From Colwellia sp. Arc7-D (GTDB lineage Bacteria; Pseudomonadota; Gammaproteobacteria; Enterobacterales; Alteromonadaceae): a stretch of DNA of 64,000 bases. The stretch spans positions 3,968,001 to 4,032,000 of the forward strand of contig NZ_CP028924.1 in the NCBI RefSeq assembly GCF_003061515.1, in the 5' to 3' direction. This document shows, in pieces, positions 29,506 to 38,882 of this stretch; the first letter of the stretch is position 1, and every line of letters begins with the position of its first letter. A program made the translations under genes and the position numbers. The notes under the pieces are model-generated. The model did no database searches, was not told the origin of the DNA, and worked only from the letters and a program-made list of their open reading frames with translations.

Positions 29506-31620
29506 ATGCAAAAAGGCAGCGGGTTTAAGCAGGGTACATTAGGCTTTCTTTTCATAATACTGGCTATTGTTAATCTCACCGCCAATGCTGAAGTACAAAC
29601 AATAAATGAATTGGAATTATCAACAATAGCAAATCTTGATAAGGCGGCATTAAATAATGACCAATGGCAAACCGTACTACCCGTTCTAGGTGATGAGGAT
29701 CATTATTTCATCGCAACACAAGCGGGAAAAATTTATCAAATACATAATAACCAAGTATCTTCCTCTGCATTTTTCGATCTAAAGTTAGCGCTTAAAAACC
29801 CTAATATTGTAGCTTTAACCGCAATTACCTTAGACCCCAACTTCCATTATCGCGATCGAGATGGCTACCACACTTTTTACACCGCTCATACTGAGGCAAG
29901 TAAACCATCAACCGCGAAGTTAGCCCCTATTAACGCTGAAGTTAATTCGCTTTACGATACTGTTTTAGTTCGCTGGAAAGTAGACAACTTTCGAACAAAA
30001 CCTCTGGTACGTCAACAATATGAAGTTATGCGAATTGCCATTATGGAAGTTGATGAACCCATTAAACAACTTAGTTTCAATCCTTATATTGAACCTTGGC
30101 ATGATGATTTTGGTTTACTTTTTATTGCGCTTGCCCGTAATGAAACGTTGAAAAACGAAGCGCTTTACGCAGGGTCTATATTGCGGATAAAACCTGAAAA
30201 ATACGGTTTACAAAAATATACGGTTCCAACTAATAACCCTTTCTCAAAAACAGCTGACATTCAAAATGAAATTATATTCATTGCAGGACAGAAAACTGAG
30301 CATTTTGACTGGATAAAGCAAAGTGCGTATAGGTTGCTTGTACAGTTTAACCAACCTGACTCAAGTTTGCTTATTGAAGCTAAAATAGGTGAAGACTGGC
30401 GTGAAGCTATTCCACAAGAAAAGATAAAAAAGCACTTGCCTATATTGGATACAAAGCACAAAACGTTACTTTATCAAGGCAGAGATTTAAAAAAGTTGTG
30501 GGGGAAAGTCCTGCATTTGCAAGAGAAAGAAAATGACTGGCAGTTGCAAGCATTAACCATAAATTCGACTGATGATGCGGGAAACACGCCTAAGATTTCG
30601 CATAAGCTCATCAACTATAATACCAATAAACAATCCAAATTCAGTTTACACCAAAAACATAATGGCGAACTACTACTGCTTGAGCATAGTCAACAACGTT
30701 TATATAGCATTAAAAAGCCTACTGCAGTTGTTAATAACGTAGGTAAAAAGCAAGATTTACCGAGTAGTTCAAATAGCCAAAGTATCTTGCTGATACTATT
30801 CTGCTTTGTGTTCATTTTAACAGGCACATATTGGTATGTCAGAAGCACAAACACTAAGAAACAAGGTTTTTTCCAACAACAATGGGCTAACTTTGAAATC
30901 GATATGGAAACTAAATCAATATCGCTTTATAAACGACATAACAAGAGCCCTGAAAAGAACTTAACAATATCGTCATTGATATGCAGTGAAATATTATTAA
31001 ACGATGAGGTTATTTCAACCATCAGTGCCGATACAACACAAGCTTTCTCAAACGAATTAGAAAGCTTAGTCTTAGCGGCATTTGGTAGTGAACACCGTAT
31101 AAAAATGATTAATGACAAACACAGAAAAATTCAATTGTGTTTAACCGACGATCAAAAACAGCACTATATGATATGTCTTTATTATCGCGTAGGAAATATT
31201 CGCCATACCAAGCTAAAATATCAACAAGTAATTGATAAAGCTATCGATTGGCAATGGCTATTGGCTCAGCATATCAACCCAACACTAACCACTAAACGCA
31301 AAATAAAAGTTAAGCCGATACCTGAAAAGGTTGTTTCGCCTAGTGAAAACAAGTCAGTTTCCGTAAAAGCTATAGAACGTGAAGTTTTTGAAGATAACTC
31401 AACAGAAGCGACCCAAGATATTGATTTATCGATAAACAGTCTTATTGATAGTACTCATGAGGCACCTAGTACAACTAAAAGCTCAATCGACGCTACTGAA
31501 GAAAATACACTTGTTGCAGACTTAGACAAACTCGTGATGATGAAAAAACAAGGTTATTTATCTGAAACTGAATTCAATGCTGCGAAAGCAAAAGTTTTAA
31601 AGCATCTAGCTAACGATTAA
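29506..31620 (+). CDS. Membrane-anchored protein with exported propeller-like domain and C-terminal SHOCT domain
   Basis: A 704-residue protein. It has a signal peptide or N-anchor (about residues 10-28), an exported segment (about 50-400) with weak likeness to the glucose/sorbosone dehydrogenase beta propeller (VLPVLGDEDHYFIATQAGKI, then ITLDPNFHYRDRDGYHTFY), one clear transmembrane helix (about 426-446, SILLILFCFVFILTGTYWYV), and a cytoplasmic part of about 250 residues. It ends in a SHOCT motif (LDKLVMMKKQGYLSETEFNAAKAKVLKHL, about 672-702 in total), a short oligomerisation domain. Catalytic PQQ ligands cannot be confirmed. It probably links a periplasmic state to the cytoplasm or wall; function unknown. 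Confidence 0.65.
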   Translation: MQKGSGFKQGTLGFLFIILAIVNLTANAEVQTINELELSTIANLDKAALNNDQWQTVLPVLGDEDHYFIATQAGKIYQIHNNQVSSSAFFDLKLALKNPNIVALTAITLDPNFHYRDRDGYHTFYTAHTEASKPSTAKLAPINAEVNSLYDTVLVRWKVDNFRTKPLVRQQYEVMRIAIMEVDEPIKQLSFNPYIEPWHDDFGLLFIALARNETLKNEALYAGSILRIKPEKYGLQKYTVPTNNPFSKTADIQNEIIFIAGQKTEHFDWIKQSAYRLLVQFNQPDSSLLIEAKIGEDWREAIPQEKIKKHLPILDTKHKTLLYQGRDLKKLWGKVLHLQEKENDWQLQALTINSTDDAGNTPKISHKLINYNTNKQSKFSLHQKHNGELLLLEHSQQRLYSIKKPTAVVNNVGKKQDLPSSSNSQSILLILFCFVFILTGTYWYVRSTNTKKQGFFQQQWANFEIDMETKSISLYKRHNKSPEKNLTISSLICSEILLNDEVISTISADTTQAFSNELESLVLAAFGSEHRIKMINDKHRKIQLCLTDDQKQHYMICLYYRVGNIRHTKLKYQQVIDKAIDWQWLLAQHINPTLTTKRKIKVKPIPEKVVSPSENKSVSVKAIEREVFEDNSTEATQDIDLSINSLIDSTHEAPSTTKSSIDATEENTLVADLDKLVMMKKQGYLSETEFNAAKAKVLKHLAND

Positions 31621-31773
31621 GTCGACATGATCATTTCAGCACAAGGTAGTTTAGCTGTTTATTTTTTAAAACATTGACAGAAAAATTAACATTTAATTAT
31701 TATCGAAATATTGTGTGCGACAATAGGGCACTAATTTCTGGTCATTAAAATAACTTAAATTGAATAATTAAGC

Positions 31774-32439
31774 GTGATTAAAAATAAATCTACCTTCAAG
31801 TTAGCCTTACTAACAACGGTTGCTTCTTTATTGCTAGCCATTACCTTAGCAACAATATTTTTCGGTGATTATGGTGTTTCTATTCAGCTGTATTTAAATG
31901 CGCTAATACCAAAAACCTTAACAGGCGCGTTAACTTTTATCTTATTACTGACACCTGCTTTAGCTATTGGTTTGCCACGTCAAATTGCCGCATTAAGTGC
32001 AGGCTTTTTATTTGGTGCTGGCTTTGGCGTATTGCTAGCGACAATTTCTGCCATAGTCGGTTGCTTAATAACATTGCTATTAGCGCGTAAATTATTAAGT
32101 AATTTGGTTGAGCAACAGTACCCAGAGCCTTTAGCAAAAGTCAGTTATTTTTTTAGTCATCACACCTTTATTAAAGCGCTGATTATTCGATTGGTACCAG
32201 CAGGGTCAAACTTCTTAACGAATGTGTTGGCAGGAACGGCAAGAACACCTATATCACCTTTCATTTTCGGTTCAGCAGTAGGATTTATTCCACAAATGAC
32301 AATATTTTCATTAATGGGCGCAGGCTTGCAGGTTAATGGTCAGCAGCAAATGATGCTCAGCTTGGTATTACTCGTTATGGCATTATTACTCAGCGGCTAT
32401 CTTTATAGAAAAAATATCAAGCGTCTACCTTTGATATAA
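31774..32439 (+). CDS. TVP38/TMEM64 family (VTT domain) membrane protein
   Basis: A 221-residue inner-membrane protein of the DedA-like VTT superfamily. The family motif FLFGAGFGVLLATISAIVGC (about residues 70-90) with GxxxG spacing, and the second re-entrant motif LVPAGSNFLTNVLAGTARTPISPFIFGSAVGFIPQ in two parts (about 140-175) are plain. Members of the superfamily are lipid scramblases or half-channel transporters. Translation starts at a GTG at 31774 with no strong ribosome site. The gene is followed by a terminator shared with dsbA. Confidence 0.85.
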   Translation: MIKNKSTFKLALLTTVASLLLAITLATIFFGDYGVSIQLYLNALIPKTLTGALTFILLLTPALAIGLPRQIAALSAGFLFGAGFGVLLATISAIVGCLITLLLARKLLSNLVEQQYPEPLAKVSYFFSHHTFIKALIIRLVPAGSNFLTNVLAGTARTPISPFIFGSAVGFIPQMTIFSLMGAGLQVNGQQQMMLSLVLLVMALLLSGYLYRKNIKRLPLI

Positions 32440-32566
32440 CAACACCAGTTAGCTGTTTACTCTATGTCTGGCAATAGCTTGGTATCATTATGTCGCCAAG
32501 TAGTTCATTTGATCTACGCCATAAATGTCGACCTATTAATATCGTCCTATTAATAAGTGAGCGGAC

Positions 32567-32594
32567 AATAAAAAAGAGGCCGTAGCCTCTTTAT
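32567..32594. terminator. Bidirectional terminator between the TVP38 gene and dsbA
   Basis: AATAAAAAAGAGGC (32567-32580) pairs with GCCTCTTTATT (32584-32594) around a CGTA loop. It lies between convergent genes and has A/T runs on both sides, so it can stop transcription in both directions. Confidence 0.85.
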
Positions 32595-32612
32595 TGCATC
32601 ACATTATAAATT

Positions 32613-33245
32613 TTACTTTAACGTTAATAAGTGATTTACAAGATTGATGTAATCTTGCTCAAAGTTATTTCGGTCAAGGCCTTGAGCATCAACACGGTAC
32701 TTACCGTTAACAATAACTGCTGGTACACCTTTCAAAGCACCCTTACTAGCAAAATAGTCTTGCTGCTTTTTCATTGCTTTGGCTTTACTTACTACACCAA
32801 AGCTCTTCATTAACTTATCGAATTTTTCGCCGTCTGCACCATTAAGTACGAAAACATTGCGAATATCTTTTTCTGAAGTAAATACGGCTTTTTGCACATG
32901 AATATAGTTGAACATTGCACCAATAACTTTTTTCTCTACACCCATTTGATGAGCAACAACAACCGCTTTAGTCAACATTTGTTGCACTTTAGGTGAAGCA
33001 GCACGTAAGAAGTCAACATGGTTCATTTCGAACTTAGTATCTGCAGGTATAGCTGTTTTTAACTTAGCCATAAACGGTTCAAATTGAAAACAATGAGGAC
33101 AATAAAATGAGAAAAACTCTCGTACTTCTGACTTCGCGGTAACTTCTTCATTAACCTTAGTGTAATGCTCGCCTTCAGTATAGTTTGCTGCGAATGCGAA
33201 TACTGGTAATAACATTAAAGCGAATAAGCTCACTAACTTTTTCAT
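32613..33245 (-). CDS. dsbA: Periplasmic thiol:disulfide interchange protein DsbA
   Basis: DsbA introduces disulfide bonds into exported proteins. The 210-residue precursor has a signal peptide (MKKLVSLFALMLLPVFAFA), a thioredoxin fold with the active-site CPHC (residues 49-52) and the cis-proline in GVPAVIVNGKYRV (about residue 168). I chose the ATG at 33245, which starts the signal peptide; an upstream start at 33266 is open but adds seven odd residues. dsbA lies downstream of srkA, the same order as in E. coli. Confidence 0.95.
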   Translation of the reverse strand: MKKLVSLFALMLLPVFAFAANYTEGEHYTKVNEEVTAKSEVREFFSFYCPHCFQFEPFMAKLKTAIPADTKFEMNHVDFLRAASPKVQQMLTKAVVVAHQMGVEKKVIGAMFNYIHVQKAVFTSEKDIRNVFVLNGADGEKFDKLMKSFGVVSKAKAMKKQQDYFASKGALKGVPAVIVNGKYRVDAQGLDRNNFEQDYINLVNHLLTLK

Positions 33246-33296
33246 AAAAATACAATTCCTAATCATTAAAAAATAAAATAATAGTGCTAAGCCAAC

Positions 33297-34274
33297 CTAA
33301 TAAGGGAGTAAGCTTAACGGAGGCTGTTGCAGTGCTGACATTTGCTCTTTAAGCATCAAAATTTGTTGTTCCCAATATTTCTCAGTATTAAACCACGGAA
33401 AATTATGAGGAAAAGCAGGGTCTTGCCAGCGTTTACATAGCCATGCCATATAATTAACTACTCGCATAGTACGCAATGATTCAATTAAAGGCAATTGATT
33501 GGTCTCAAAGCTATGAAATTCATCGTAGCCAGACAATATAGTATCTAACTGCAATAACTGCTGTTGTCGATCACCACTGAGCATCATCCAAATATCTTGT
33601 ACTGCAGGCCCCATACGACAATCATCTAAGTCGACAAAGTGCGGGCCTTTATCTGTCCATAATATATTACCGGCATGACAATCACCGTGCAGGCGAATCT
33701 GTGATTTAGGTTGGTATTGTTCACTTGCAACTTTGATCACTTGTTCTAAAATCGTAAAGAACGGTAATGTTAATCCTGAAGGAACAAAGTTAGATTTCTC
33801 TATCAGCAACTGTGCTTGCTGCAACATTTCTTCACTGTTAAATGTTGGTCTTTTAGTAAAGGGCTTTTTAGCGGCAACCGCATGAATGCGTCCTAAAAAT
33901 CGGCCCATCCATTCTAATTGGTCTAAATTATCGACCTCAAAAATACGCCCTCCACGACATGGAAAGATAGCAAAATGATAACCCTCATATGAAAACAAAG
34001 ACTCACCATCAATTTTCATTGGCGCCACTAAAGGTAATTCATTTTCATCTAACTCAAAAGAAAACTCATGCTCCTCTCTAATTTCAGCCTCACTCCACCG
34101 CTGCGGCCTGTAGAACTTAGTCACATATTTAGTTTTATCAATATCATGAAATTGATAAACACGGTTTTCATAACTGTTTAATGCCAGCAATCCGCTATCG
34201 ACAATTAAGCCAGTACTTTCTAGGCCATCAAGAATTAAATCAGGTGATAGCGACGTGAAATCAAATACTGACAT
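33297..34274 (-). CDS. srkA: Stress response Ser/Thr protein kinase SrkA (YihE)
   Basis: A 325-residue kinase of the aminoglycoside-phosphotransferase-like fold. SrkA protects stressed cells in E. coli by counteracting MazEF. The opening DFTSLSPDLILDGLESTG, the NSYENRVYQF loop (about residue 29), the catalytic loop HGDCHAGNILW (about residue 201) and the metal-binding DLDD (about 217) are present. The start overlaps the ccoG stop by one base (TAATG), and dsbA follows about 50 bases later; so ccoG-srkA-dsbA are probably one operon. Confidence 0.93.
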   Translation of the reverse strand: MSVFDFTSLSPDLILDGLESTGLIVDSGLLALNSYENRVYQFHDIDKTKYVTKFYRPQRWSEAEIREEHEFSFELDENELPLVAPMKIDGESLFSYEGYHFAIFPCRGGRIFEVDNLDQLEWMGRFLGRIHAVAAKKPFTKRPTFNSEEMLQQAQLLIEKSNFVPSGLTLPFFTILEQVIKVASEQYQPKSQIRLHGDCHAGNILWTDKGPHFVDLDDCRMGPAVQDIWMMLSGDRQQQLLQLDTILSGYDEFHSFETNQLPLIESLRTMRVVNYMAWLCKRWQDPAFPHNFPWFNTEKYWEQQILMLKEQMSALQQPPLSLLPY

Positions 34275-35707
34275 TAGCGTTTATTAAAGAAGCGGCTTTC
34301 ATGTTCAAGCTTGACCTCATCCGTGTCTGATACTAATTCAATAACAAAACTTATATCTGTCATATAACCTTCAAGTTCATAAGGGTCTACTGAAAGGCTA
34401 ATCGGCAGCGTATACACTTTTGCTGCCTTTACTATCACCTCTTGTTCACCGTGCCATTTAGTGTTGTTAATGCCTTTTACTGACAGGCGATAACGATTAT
34501 CTTTTTGAGATTTATTAAGAATTTTTAAAGTATAAACATTCTCAATGTCACCATTAAAGTTCTCTTTAGCTAATTCGTTTCTATCGCGAATAATATCGAG
34601 TGATACCGGCACTCGGTTCACCATTTCTATCACTAATAAGCTGGTCATTACAATCAATACAAGTGCGTAACCAATCAATTTCCCTCGAATAAGGTGGACC
34701 TTTTTCCCTTCGAGCTCATGCTCTGTAGTGTAGCGAATTAGACCTTTGTCATAACGCATTCGCTCCATAACATCATCACAGGCATCAACGCAGGCACCAC
34801 AGTTAATACACTCATATTGCAAGCCGTTGCGAATATCAATACCGGTAGGACAAACCTGAACACATAAATTACAATCTATGCAATCTCCTAAACCAACATC
34901 TTTTGGTACATCTTTGCGGGTACGTGGCCCGCGATTTTCGCCACGTTTAGCATCGTAAGAAACGGTTAACGTGTCTTTATCAAACATCGCTGACTGAAAG
35001 CGAGCATAAGGACACATATGCAAACACATAATTTCACGCATCCAGCCCGCATTACCGTATGTACAAAATGCAAAAAACCATACCGTTGCTGCCAAAGCAA
35101 ATGAGGCATTAAAGGTAAAAAAGTCCACAAACACTTCACGCATTGGCGCAAAATAGCCGGCAAAGGTAAGCGCCGTTAAAATAGAGAAGAAGCCCCAACA
35201 AAAGTGTTTAAATGCTTTACGCCAAAACTTATTTACGTTCATTGCTTGGCTATCAAGCTTTTTACGCTGATTAGCGGTACCTTCAATTTTTTCTTCAAAC
35301 CAAATAAAAATAAAAGTCCATACGGTTTGAGGGCAAAGGTAACCACACCACACTCGCCCTAAAAAGGTCGTCACAAAAAACAAAAGGAATGCACTGAGAA
35401 TGAAAAGCCATGCGAGTAAGGTTAAATCTTGAGGCCACAATGTGACACTCCACAAAGTAAAACGCTGTTCACTGATATCGAATAAAATGGCTTGGTGTCC
35501 GTCATATTGCAACCATGGTAAAACAGCAAATAATGCTAAAAAGAAAAAATTCATCTTTTTACGCAGTTGCTGAAATACACCTTTTACTTTACGAACATAA
35601 ATTTGATCACGAGGTGCATAGTTCTCGTGCTTAGCGGGCTGATGAATTTGAACATTTTTAATCGGAATTTGCTGACTAACGTGAATGTTTTTATCTTTTG
35701 CTTTCAA
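34274..35707 (-). CDS. ccoG: Cytochrome c oxidase accessory protein CcoG (RdxA/FixG)
   Basis: CcoG is a membrane iron-sulfur protein that delivers reduced copper to the cbb3 cytochrome oxidase. The 477-residue protein has about five transmembrane helices (first near 55-75), the FLGRVWCGYLCPQTVW motif near residue 118, CLHMCPYARFQSAMFD (about 230), and two 4Fe-4S clusters (CIDCNLCVQVCPTGIDIR, about 275, and CINCGACVDACDD, about 298), then a C-terminal immunoglobulin-like domain. No ccoNOPQ genes are in this window. It is the first gene of the ccoG-srkA-dsbA run. Confidence 0.94.
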   Translation of the reverse strand: MKAKDKNIHVSQQIPIKNVQIHQPAKHENYAPRDQIYVRKVKGVFQQLRKKMNFFFLALFAVLPWLQYDGHQAILFDISEQRFTLWSVTLWPQDLTLLAWLFILSAFLLFFVTTFLGRVWCGYLCPQTVWTFIFIWFEEKIEGTANQRKKLDSQAMNVNKFWRKAFKHFCWGFFSILTALTFAGYFAPMREVFVDFFTFNASFALAATVWFFAFCTYGNAGWMREIMCLHMCPYARFQSAMFDKDTLTVSYDAKRGENRGPRTRKDVPKDVGLGDCIDCNLCVQVCPTGIDIRNGLQYECINCGACVDACDDVMERMRYDKGLIRYTTEHELEGKKVHLIRGKLIGYALVLIVMTSLLVIEMVNRVPVSLDIIRDRNELAKENFNGDIENVYTLKILNKSQKDNRYRLSVKGINNTKWHGEQEVIVKAAKVYTLPISLSVDPYELEGYMTDISFVIELVSDTDEVKLEHESRFFNKR

Positions 35708-35937
35708 TGCGGTTCCTTTATGACGTTAAGGCTATTTAATTATAACGGATCAGCTAGCGATACTTATCAAAAAATTAGCAATAAATTGTAATAAATTGCT
35801 TTGTAGGCACAAAATTGATTACTCTATAACTATTATTATGACATTTCGTCTAAGAAATCGATAATGCTATGTGTGGTTGCTTCAATAACAACAAAATAGT
35901 TTGTTATTTGTACGCACATATAATTATAAGGCAAGGT

Positions 35938-36294
35938 ATGAAAAAATTATTGATCTTGATCGTCGCTGGCGCATTATATTTTCATTATTATCCCAATGAA
36001 AAACTTAATAGCTGGTTATTCGAACAAAAACAAACAGTACTAGGTTACTTTTCAGACGCAACAGATACTAAAGTGCGTTTAAAATCAGATAAAATATATC
36101 AAGACTTAGCAAAAGATTTTGGCCAATTTAATAGCCAAGAAAAAGCATTTGTTGCTGAAATGACCAGCAGTCGTGAAAAAGTAAAAACATTTAACGAGCA
36201 ATACTGTAAAACCAAGAAACAAACACCAAAATTACATCGCGATAATTTAGCTAAAGTTTGTTATACCATCAGCAAGTACAGTAATTTATTATAA
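35938..36294 (+). CDS. Small protein with N-terminal membrane helix, function unknown
   Basis: A 118-residue protein with one hydrophobic N-terminal helix (residues 3-17, KLLILIVAGALYFHYYP) that may be a signal anchor, followed by a charged soluble domain with two cysteines (in EQYCKTKKQ and KVCYTISK) that could form a disulfide outside the membrane. I chose the ATG at 35938 because it has an AAGG ribosome site; the frame is open from 35869. It is divergent from ccoG and ends before a bidirectional terminator. I do not recognise the family. Confidence 0.7.
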   Translation: MKKLLILIVAGALYFHYYPNEKLNSWLFEQKQTVLGYFSDATDTKVRLKSDKIYQDLAKDFGQFNSQEKAFVAEMTSSREKVKTFNEQYCKTKKQTPKLHRDNLAKVCYTISKYSNLL

Positions 36295-36308
36295 TAACCA
36301 ATAGTTTT

Positions 36309-36338
36309 AGACGATCAGACCATACGCTGATCGTCTTA
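36309..36338. terminator. Bidirectional terminator between convergent genes
   Basis: AGACGATCAG (36309-36318) pairs perfectly with CTGATCGTCT (36327-36336) around an eight-base loop between the small protein gene and hutF. Confidence 0.75.
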
Positions 36339-36363
36339 TTAACTAAAAACGCATTAAACTAAT

Positions 36364-37728
36364 CTAAGCTGAAAGCTTCGCTAATAAACGCGCAAAACTG
36401 TCACCACTTGCTTGCCCCTGCACATGCTCTGTATCTCGAATAACAAATTGCCCGTTTACCATCACGTCTTGCACAGGATTTTGTTGGCTAGCAAATATAA
36501 TACTGTCGAGTAGATGAACATCGTCGTGAGCAAATAAACGTAATTGGCTATCATCTAATACCAACAAGTCAGCCTGTTTACCAACCGCTAATGCTCCGGT
36601 ATTGCTATTGGTACTTTGCGCGCCACCCATAGCGGCTTTTTGCCATAAATTTTGTCCAACCGACTTTTGTTCGCTCGTTGCCAACATAGCGCGCTGTTGC
36701 TTACTTAAACGTTGTGCATACTCAAGCCAACGTAGTTCTTCAATTGGGTTCACAGAAATATGGCTATCTGAGCCAATAGCAAAAGTGCCATTTTCTCTTA
36801 AAAATTCATCGGTGGGGAATATCCCATCACCTAAGTTTGCCTCTGTGGTCGGACAAATACCTGCAATAGCTTTCGAGGCTATTATTCCTTTTCGTTCTTG
36901 CTCATCGATATGTGTTGCGTGAATTAAACACCAATATTGATCTAGGTCAGCATTGTTGAGTAACCATTGCACTGGTCGTTGACCATAGTGCGCCAAACAA
37001 TCTTCCACTTCTTTTTTCTGCTCAGCAATATGTATATGGATAGGTGCTTGTGCATCGAGCGAGCGAACATGCTTAACCGCCGCTAGTAATGAGCTTTTAT
37101 CAACCGCCCGTAAAGAATGCGGCGCAATACCCACGTTACAATTAGGTTGTGCTTGAGCAAGTTTAAAACAATCACTCACTAACTCGTTAAATTGCTCAAC
37201 GCTATTAATAAAACGTTTTTGTCCATCAGTCGCCGCTTGTGGTCCAAAGCCACTAAAACGATACAATACTGGGAGAATAGTTAACCCAATACCAGACACT
37301 TTAGCCGCATCAAATATAGCTTGTGACATTGACGCTAAATCGTCATGGTTTTGTCCATCAATTTCGTGATGAAGATAATGAAACTCTGCCACACGGGTAT
37401 AGCCCATTTTTAACATTTCAATATAGAGCTGGTTTGCAATAACTTGTACATCTTTTGAGGTTAATTGCCCCAAAAATTTATACATAATATTTCGCCAAGT
37501 CCAAAAGCTGTCGTTACCTTCACTACCTTGCTCACTAAAGCCAGCAAAAGCGCGTTGAAAAGCATGCGAGTGACAGTTCACCATTCCAGGAATAACAACA
37601 CCTTTTGCTTTTTCAGCGCCAGCTACATAGCCAGAGGCAATATCAGTAATAACGCCCTGCTCAATGGTCAACGTTTTTTCATTTGCCCAGCCATCGGCTA
37701 ACAATATTTTTTTAGCAAAAAGTTTCAT
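36364..37728 (-). CDS. hutF: Formimidoylglutamate deiminase HutF
   Basis: HutF removes ammonia from N-formimino-L-glutamate, giving N-formylglutamate in the five-step histidine pathway. The 454-residue amidohydrolase has the metal motif GMVNCHSHAFQRAFAGF (HSH, about residue 55), the VAEFHYLHHE segment (about 115), the HSLRAV motif (about 205), HIHIAEQKKE (about 235) and the metal aspartate in IGSDSHISVNP (about residue 320). It starts nine bases after hutG. The gene product works directly before HutG, and the two genes lie together as expected. The hutH and hutU genes are not in this window. Confidence 0.93.
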   Translation of the reverse strand: MKLFAKKILLADGWANEKTLTIEQGVITDIASGYVAGAEKAKGVVIPGMVNCHSHAFQRAFAGFSEQGSEGNDSFWTWRNIMYKFLGQLTSKDVQVIANQLYIEMLKMGYTRVAEFHYLHHEIDGQNHDDLASMSQAIFDAAKVSGIGLTILPVLYRFSGFGPQAATDGQKRFINSVEQFNELVSDCFKLAQAQPNCNVGIAPHSLRAVDKSSLLAAVKHVRSLDAQAPIHIHIAEQKKEVEDCLAHYGQRPVQWLLNNADLDQYWCLIHATHIDEQERKGIIASKAIAGICPTTEANLGDGIFPTDEFLRENGTFAIGSDSHISVNPIEELRWLEYAQRLSKQQRAMLATSEQKSVGQNLWQKAAMGGAQSTNSNTGALAVGKQADLLVLDDSQLRLFAHDDVHLLDSIIFASQQNPVQDVMVNGQFVIRDTEHVQGQASGDSFARLLAKLSA

Positions 37729-37737
37729 TATTACACC

Positions 37738-38553
37738 TTATGAGTTCGTTACACTTTTATTAGCATTTTCAGTCGTCGCAAAAGCTATCAGGGTTTTAAC
37801 CAGCGTTTCAAGTTTAGGTTGTACCTGCACTGCCAGTGTTTCGTTGTAGGTCATAGCTTGCTCATTCATATAGGTAAATTGTGACAGTTCTAATTGAATA
37901 GCGTGATAATTAATCTCAGGTTTACCGAAGGCCCGTGTAATATAGCCCCCTTTAAATCTACCATTACAAACCATAGTGTAAGGGGCATAATCTAAACCTG
38001 CTATGGTAGAAATCAACTCAGGTGAACAACTTTTACCGTCAGCATTGCCAAAATTAAAATCGGGTAATTGGCCTTGAAAAAACCTCGGCACTTGTGAACG
38101 AATAGAATGGGCTTCAAGTAATACAGCTTGACCAAATTGAGATTTAATTTCCTGCATTGTTGACGCTAAAGCTTGATGATACGGTTGCCAATAAAGTTCA
38201 ACACGTTCGGATATTTGCTCAGGAGTAGGCTGACAATCGTTCTTATATAAAGGTGATAAATCAAATGCGGTGGTCGGACAAAGTTCTGTATTGTTAGCAC
38301 CTGGATATAAATCAACTCCGTCAGGATCACGGTTTAAGTCAATAACATAGCGATTAAATTTAGGAACTAATATATAAGCCCCCAGTTTTTGAGCAAAAGC
38401 GTACAAACGATCCATGTACCAGTCAGTATCGGCTACTTCATGTCCTTTTTCTGTCATCACCTCAGCAATATCTTTGGGTATCGCTTCACCGTTATGCGGC
38501 ATGCTAATAAGCAAAGGTACAGAGCCTTTAATTAACGTGTAACTATTAGACAT
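37738..38553 (-). CDS. hutG: N-formylglutamate deformylase HutG
   Basis: HutG hydrolyses N-formylglutamate to glutamate and formate, the last step of the HutF route of histidine breakdown. The 271-residue protein is of the N-formylglutamate amidohydrolase family: it opens with GSVPLLISMPHNGEAIPKD (about residues 9-28), has the DTDWYMDRLY motif (about 41) and VIDLNRDPDG (about 69), the LLEAHSIRSQVP motif (about 139), and the C-terminal IQLELSQFTYMNE (about 225). It is the first gene of hutG-hutF and has a palindromic regulator site directly before it. Confidence 0.92.
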   Translation of the reverse strand: MSNSYTLIKGSVPLLISMPHNGEAIPKDIAEVMTEKGHEVADTDWYMDRLYAFAQKLGAYILVPKFNRYVIDLNRDPDGVDLYPGANNTELCPTTAFDLSPLYKNDCQPTPEQISERVELYWQPYHQALASTMQEIKSQFGQAVLLEAHSIRSQVPRFFQGQLPDFNFGNADGKSCSPELISTIAGLDYAPYTMVCNGRFKGGYITRAFGKPEINYHAIQLELSQFTYMNEQAMTYNETLAVQVQPKLETLVKTLIAFATTENANKSVTNS

Positions 38554-38568
38554 TTAATCCTCTCGTAA

Positions 38569-38580
38569 TTGTATATACAA
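38569..38580. promoter_or_regulatory. Candidate HutC operator before hutG-hutF
   Basis: TTGTATATACAA is a perfect 12-base palindrome 16 bases before the hutG start codon. HutC, the GntR-family repressor of histidine-use genes, binds TGTATA-type dyads of this kind. The assignment is by motif and location; hutC itself is not in the window. Confidence 0.6.
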
Positions 38581-38882
38581 CTTAATTAACCATAATTTAC
38601 CACTTCATTGATAAAACAGGAAACCATTTCGTTCTGCAACCGTAAATTCACGTAGGTAATGTTAATCAAATCCATTAATACTGAGTTTGCTAATAAAGCA
38701 TAAACCAGCACAATAAGCGTAGCGTGCAGTTTTACCTTAAAATAAATGCTTAAAACCTTAAGTTAATCGCTTTTATGAATCACAAAGCACAATATTAATC
38801 ACTTTACTGATTACCGATCATATTTGATAATAACCGCATATCGAGCAACACTACTATTTTATAAACTATAAACGGAGCCATT
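38581..38882. other. Intergenic region before the peroxiredoxin gene
   Basis: About 300 bases between divergent hutG and the peroxiredoxin gene. No gene is visible. A GGAG ribosome site (about 38874) precedes the peroxiredoxin. I looked for an OxyR-type spaced ATAG/CTAT pattern and did not find a convincing one. Confidence 0.4.

Noticed and set aside
38581..38882. OxyR site before the peroxiredoxin-glutaredoxin gene
   Set aside because: The spaced ATAG/CTAT pattern could not be found at acceptable quality.
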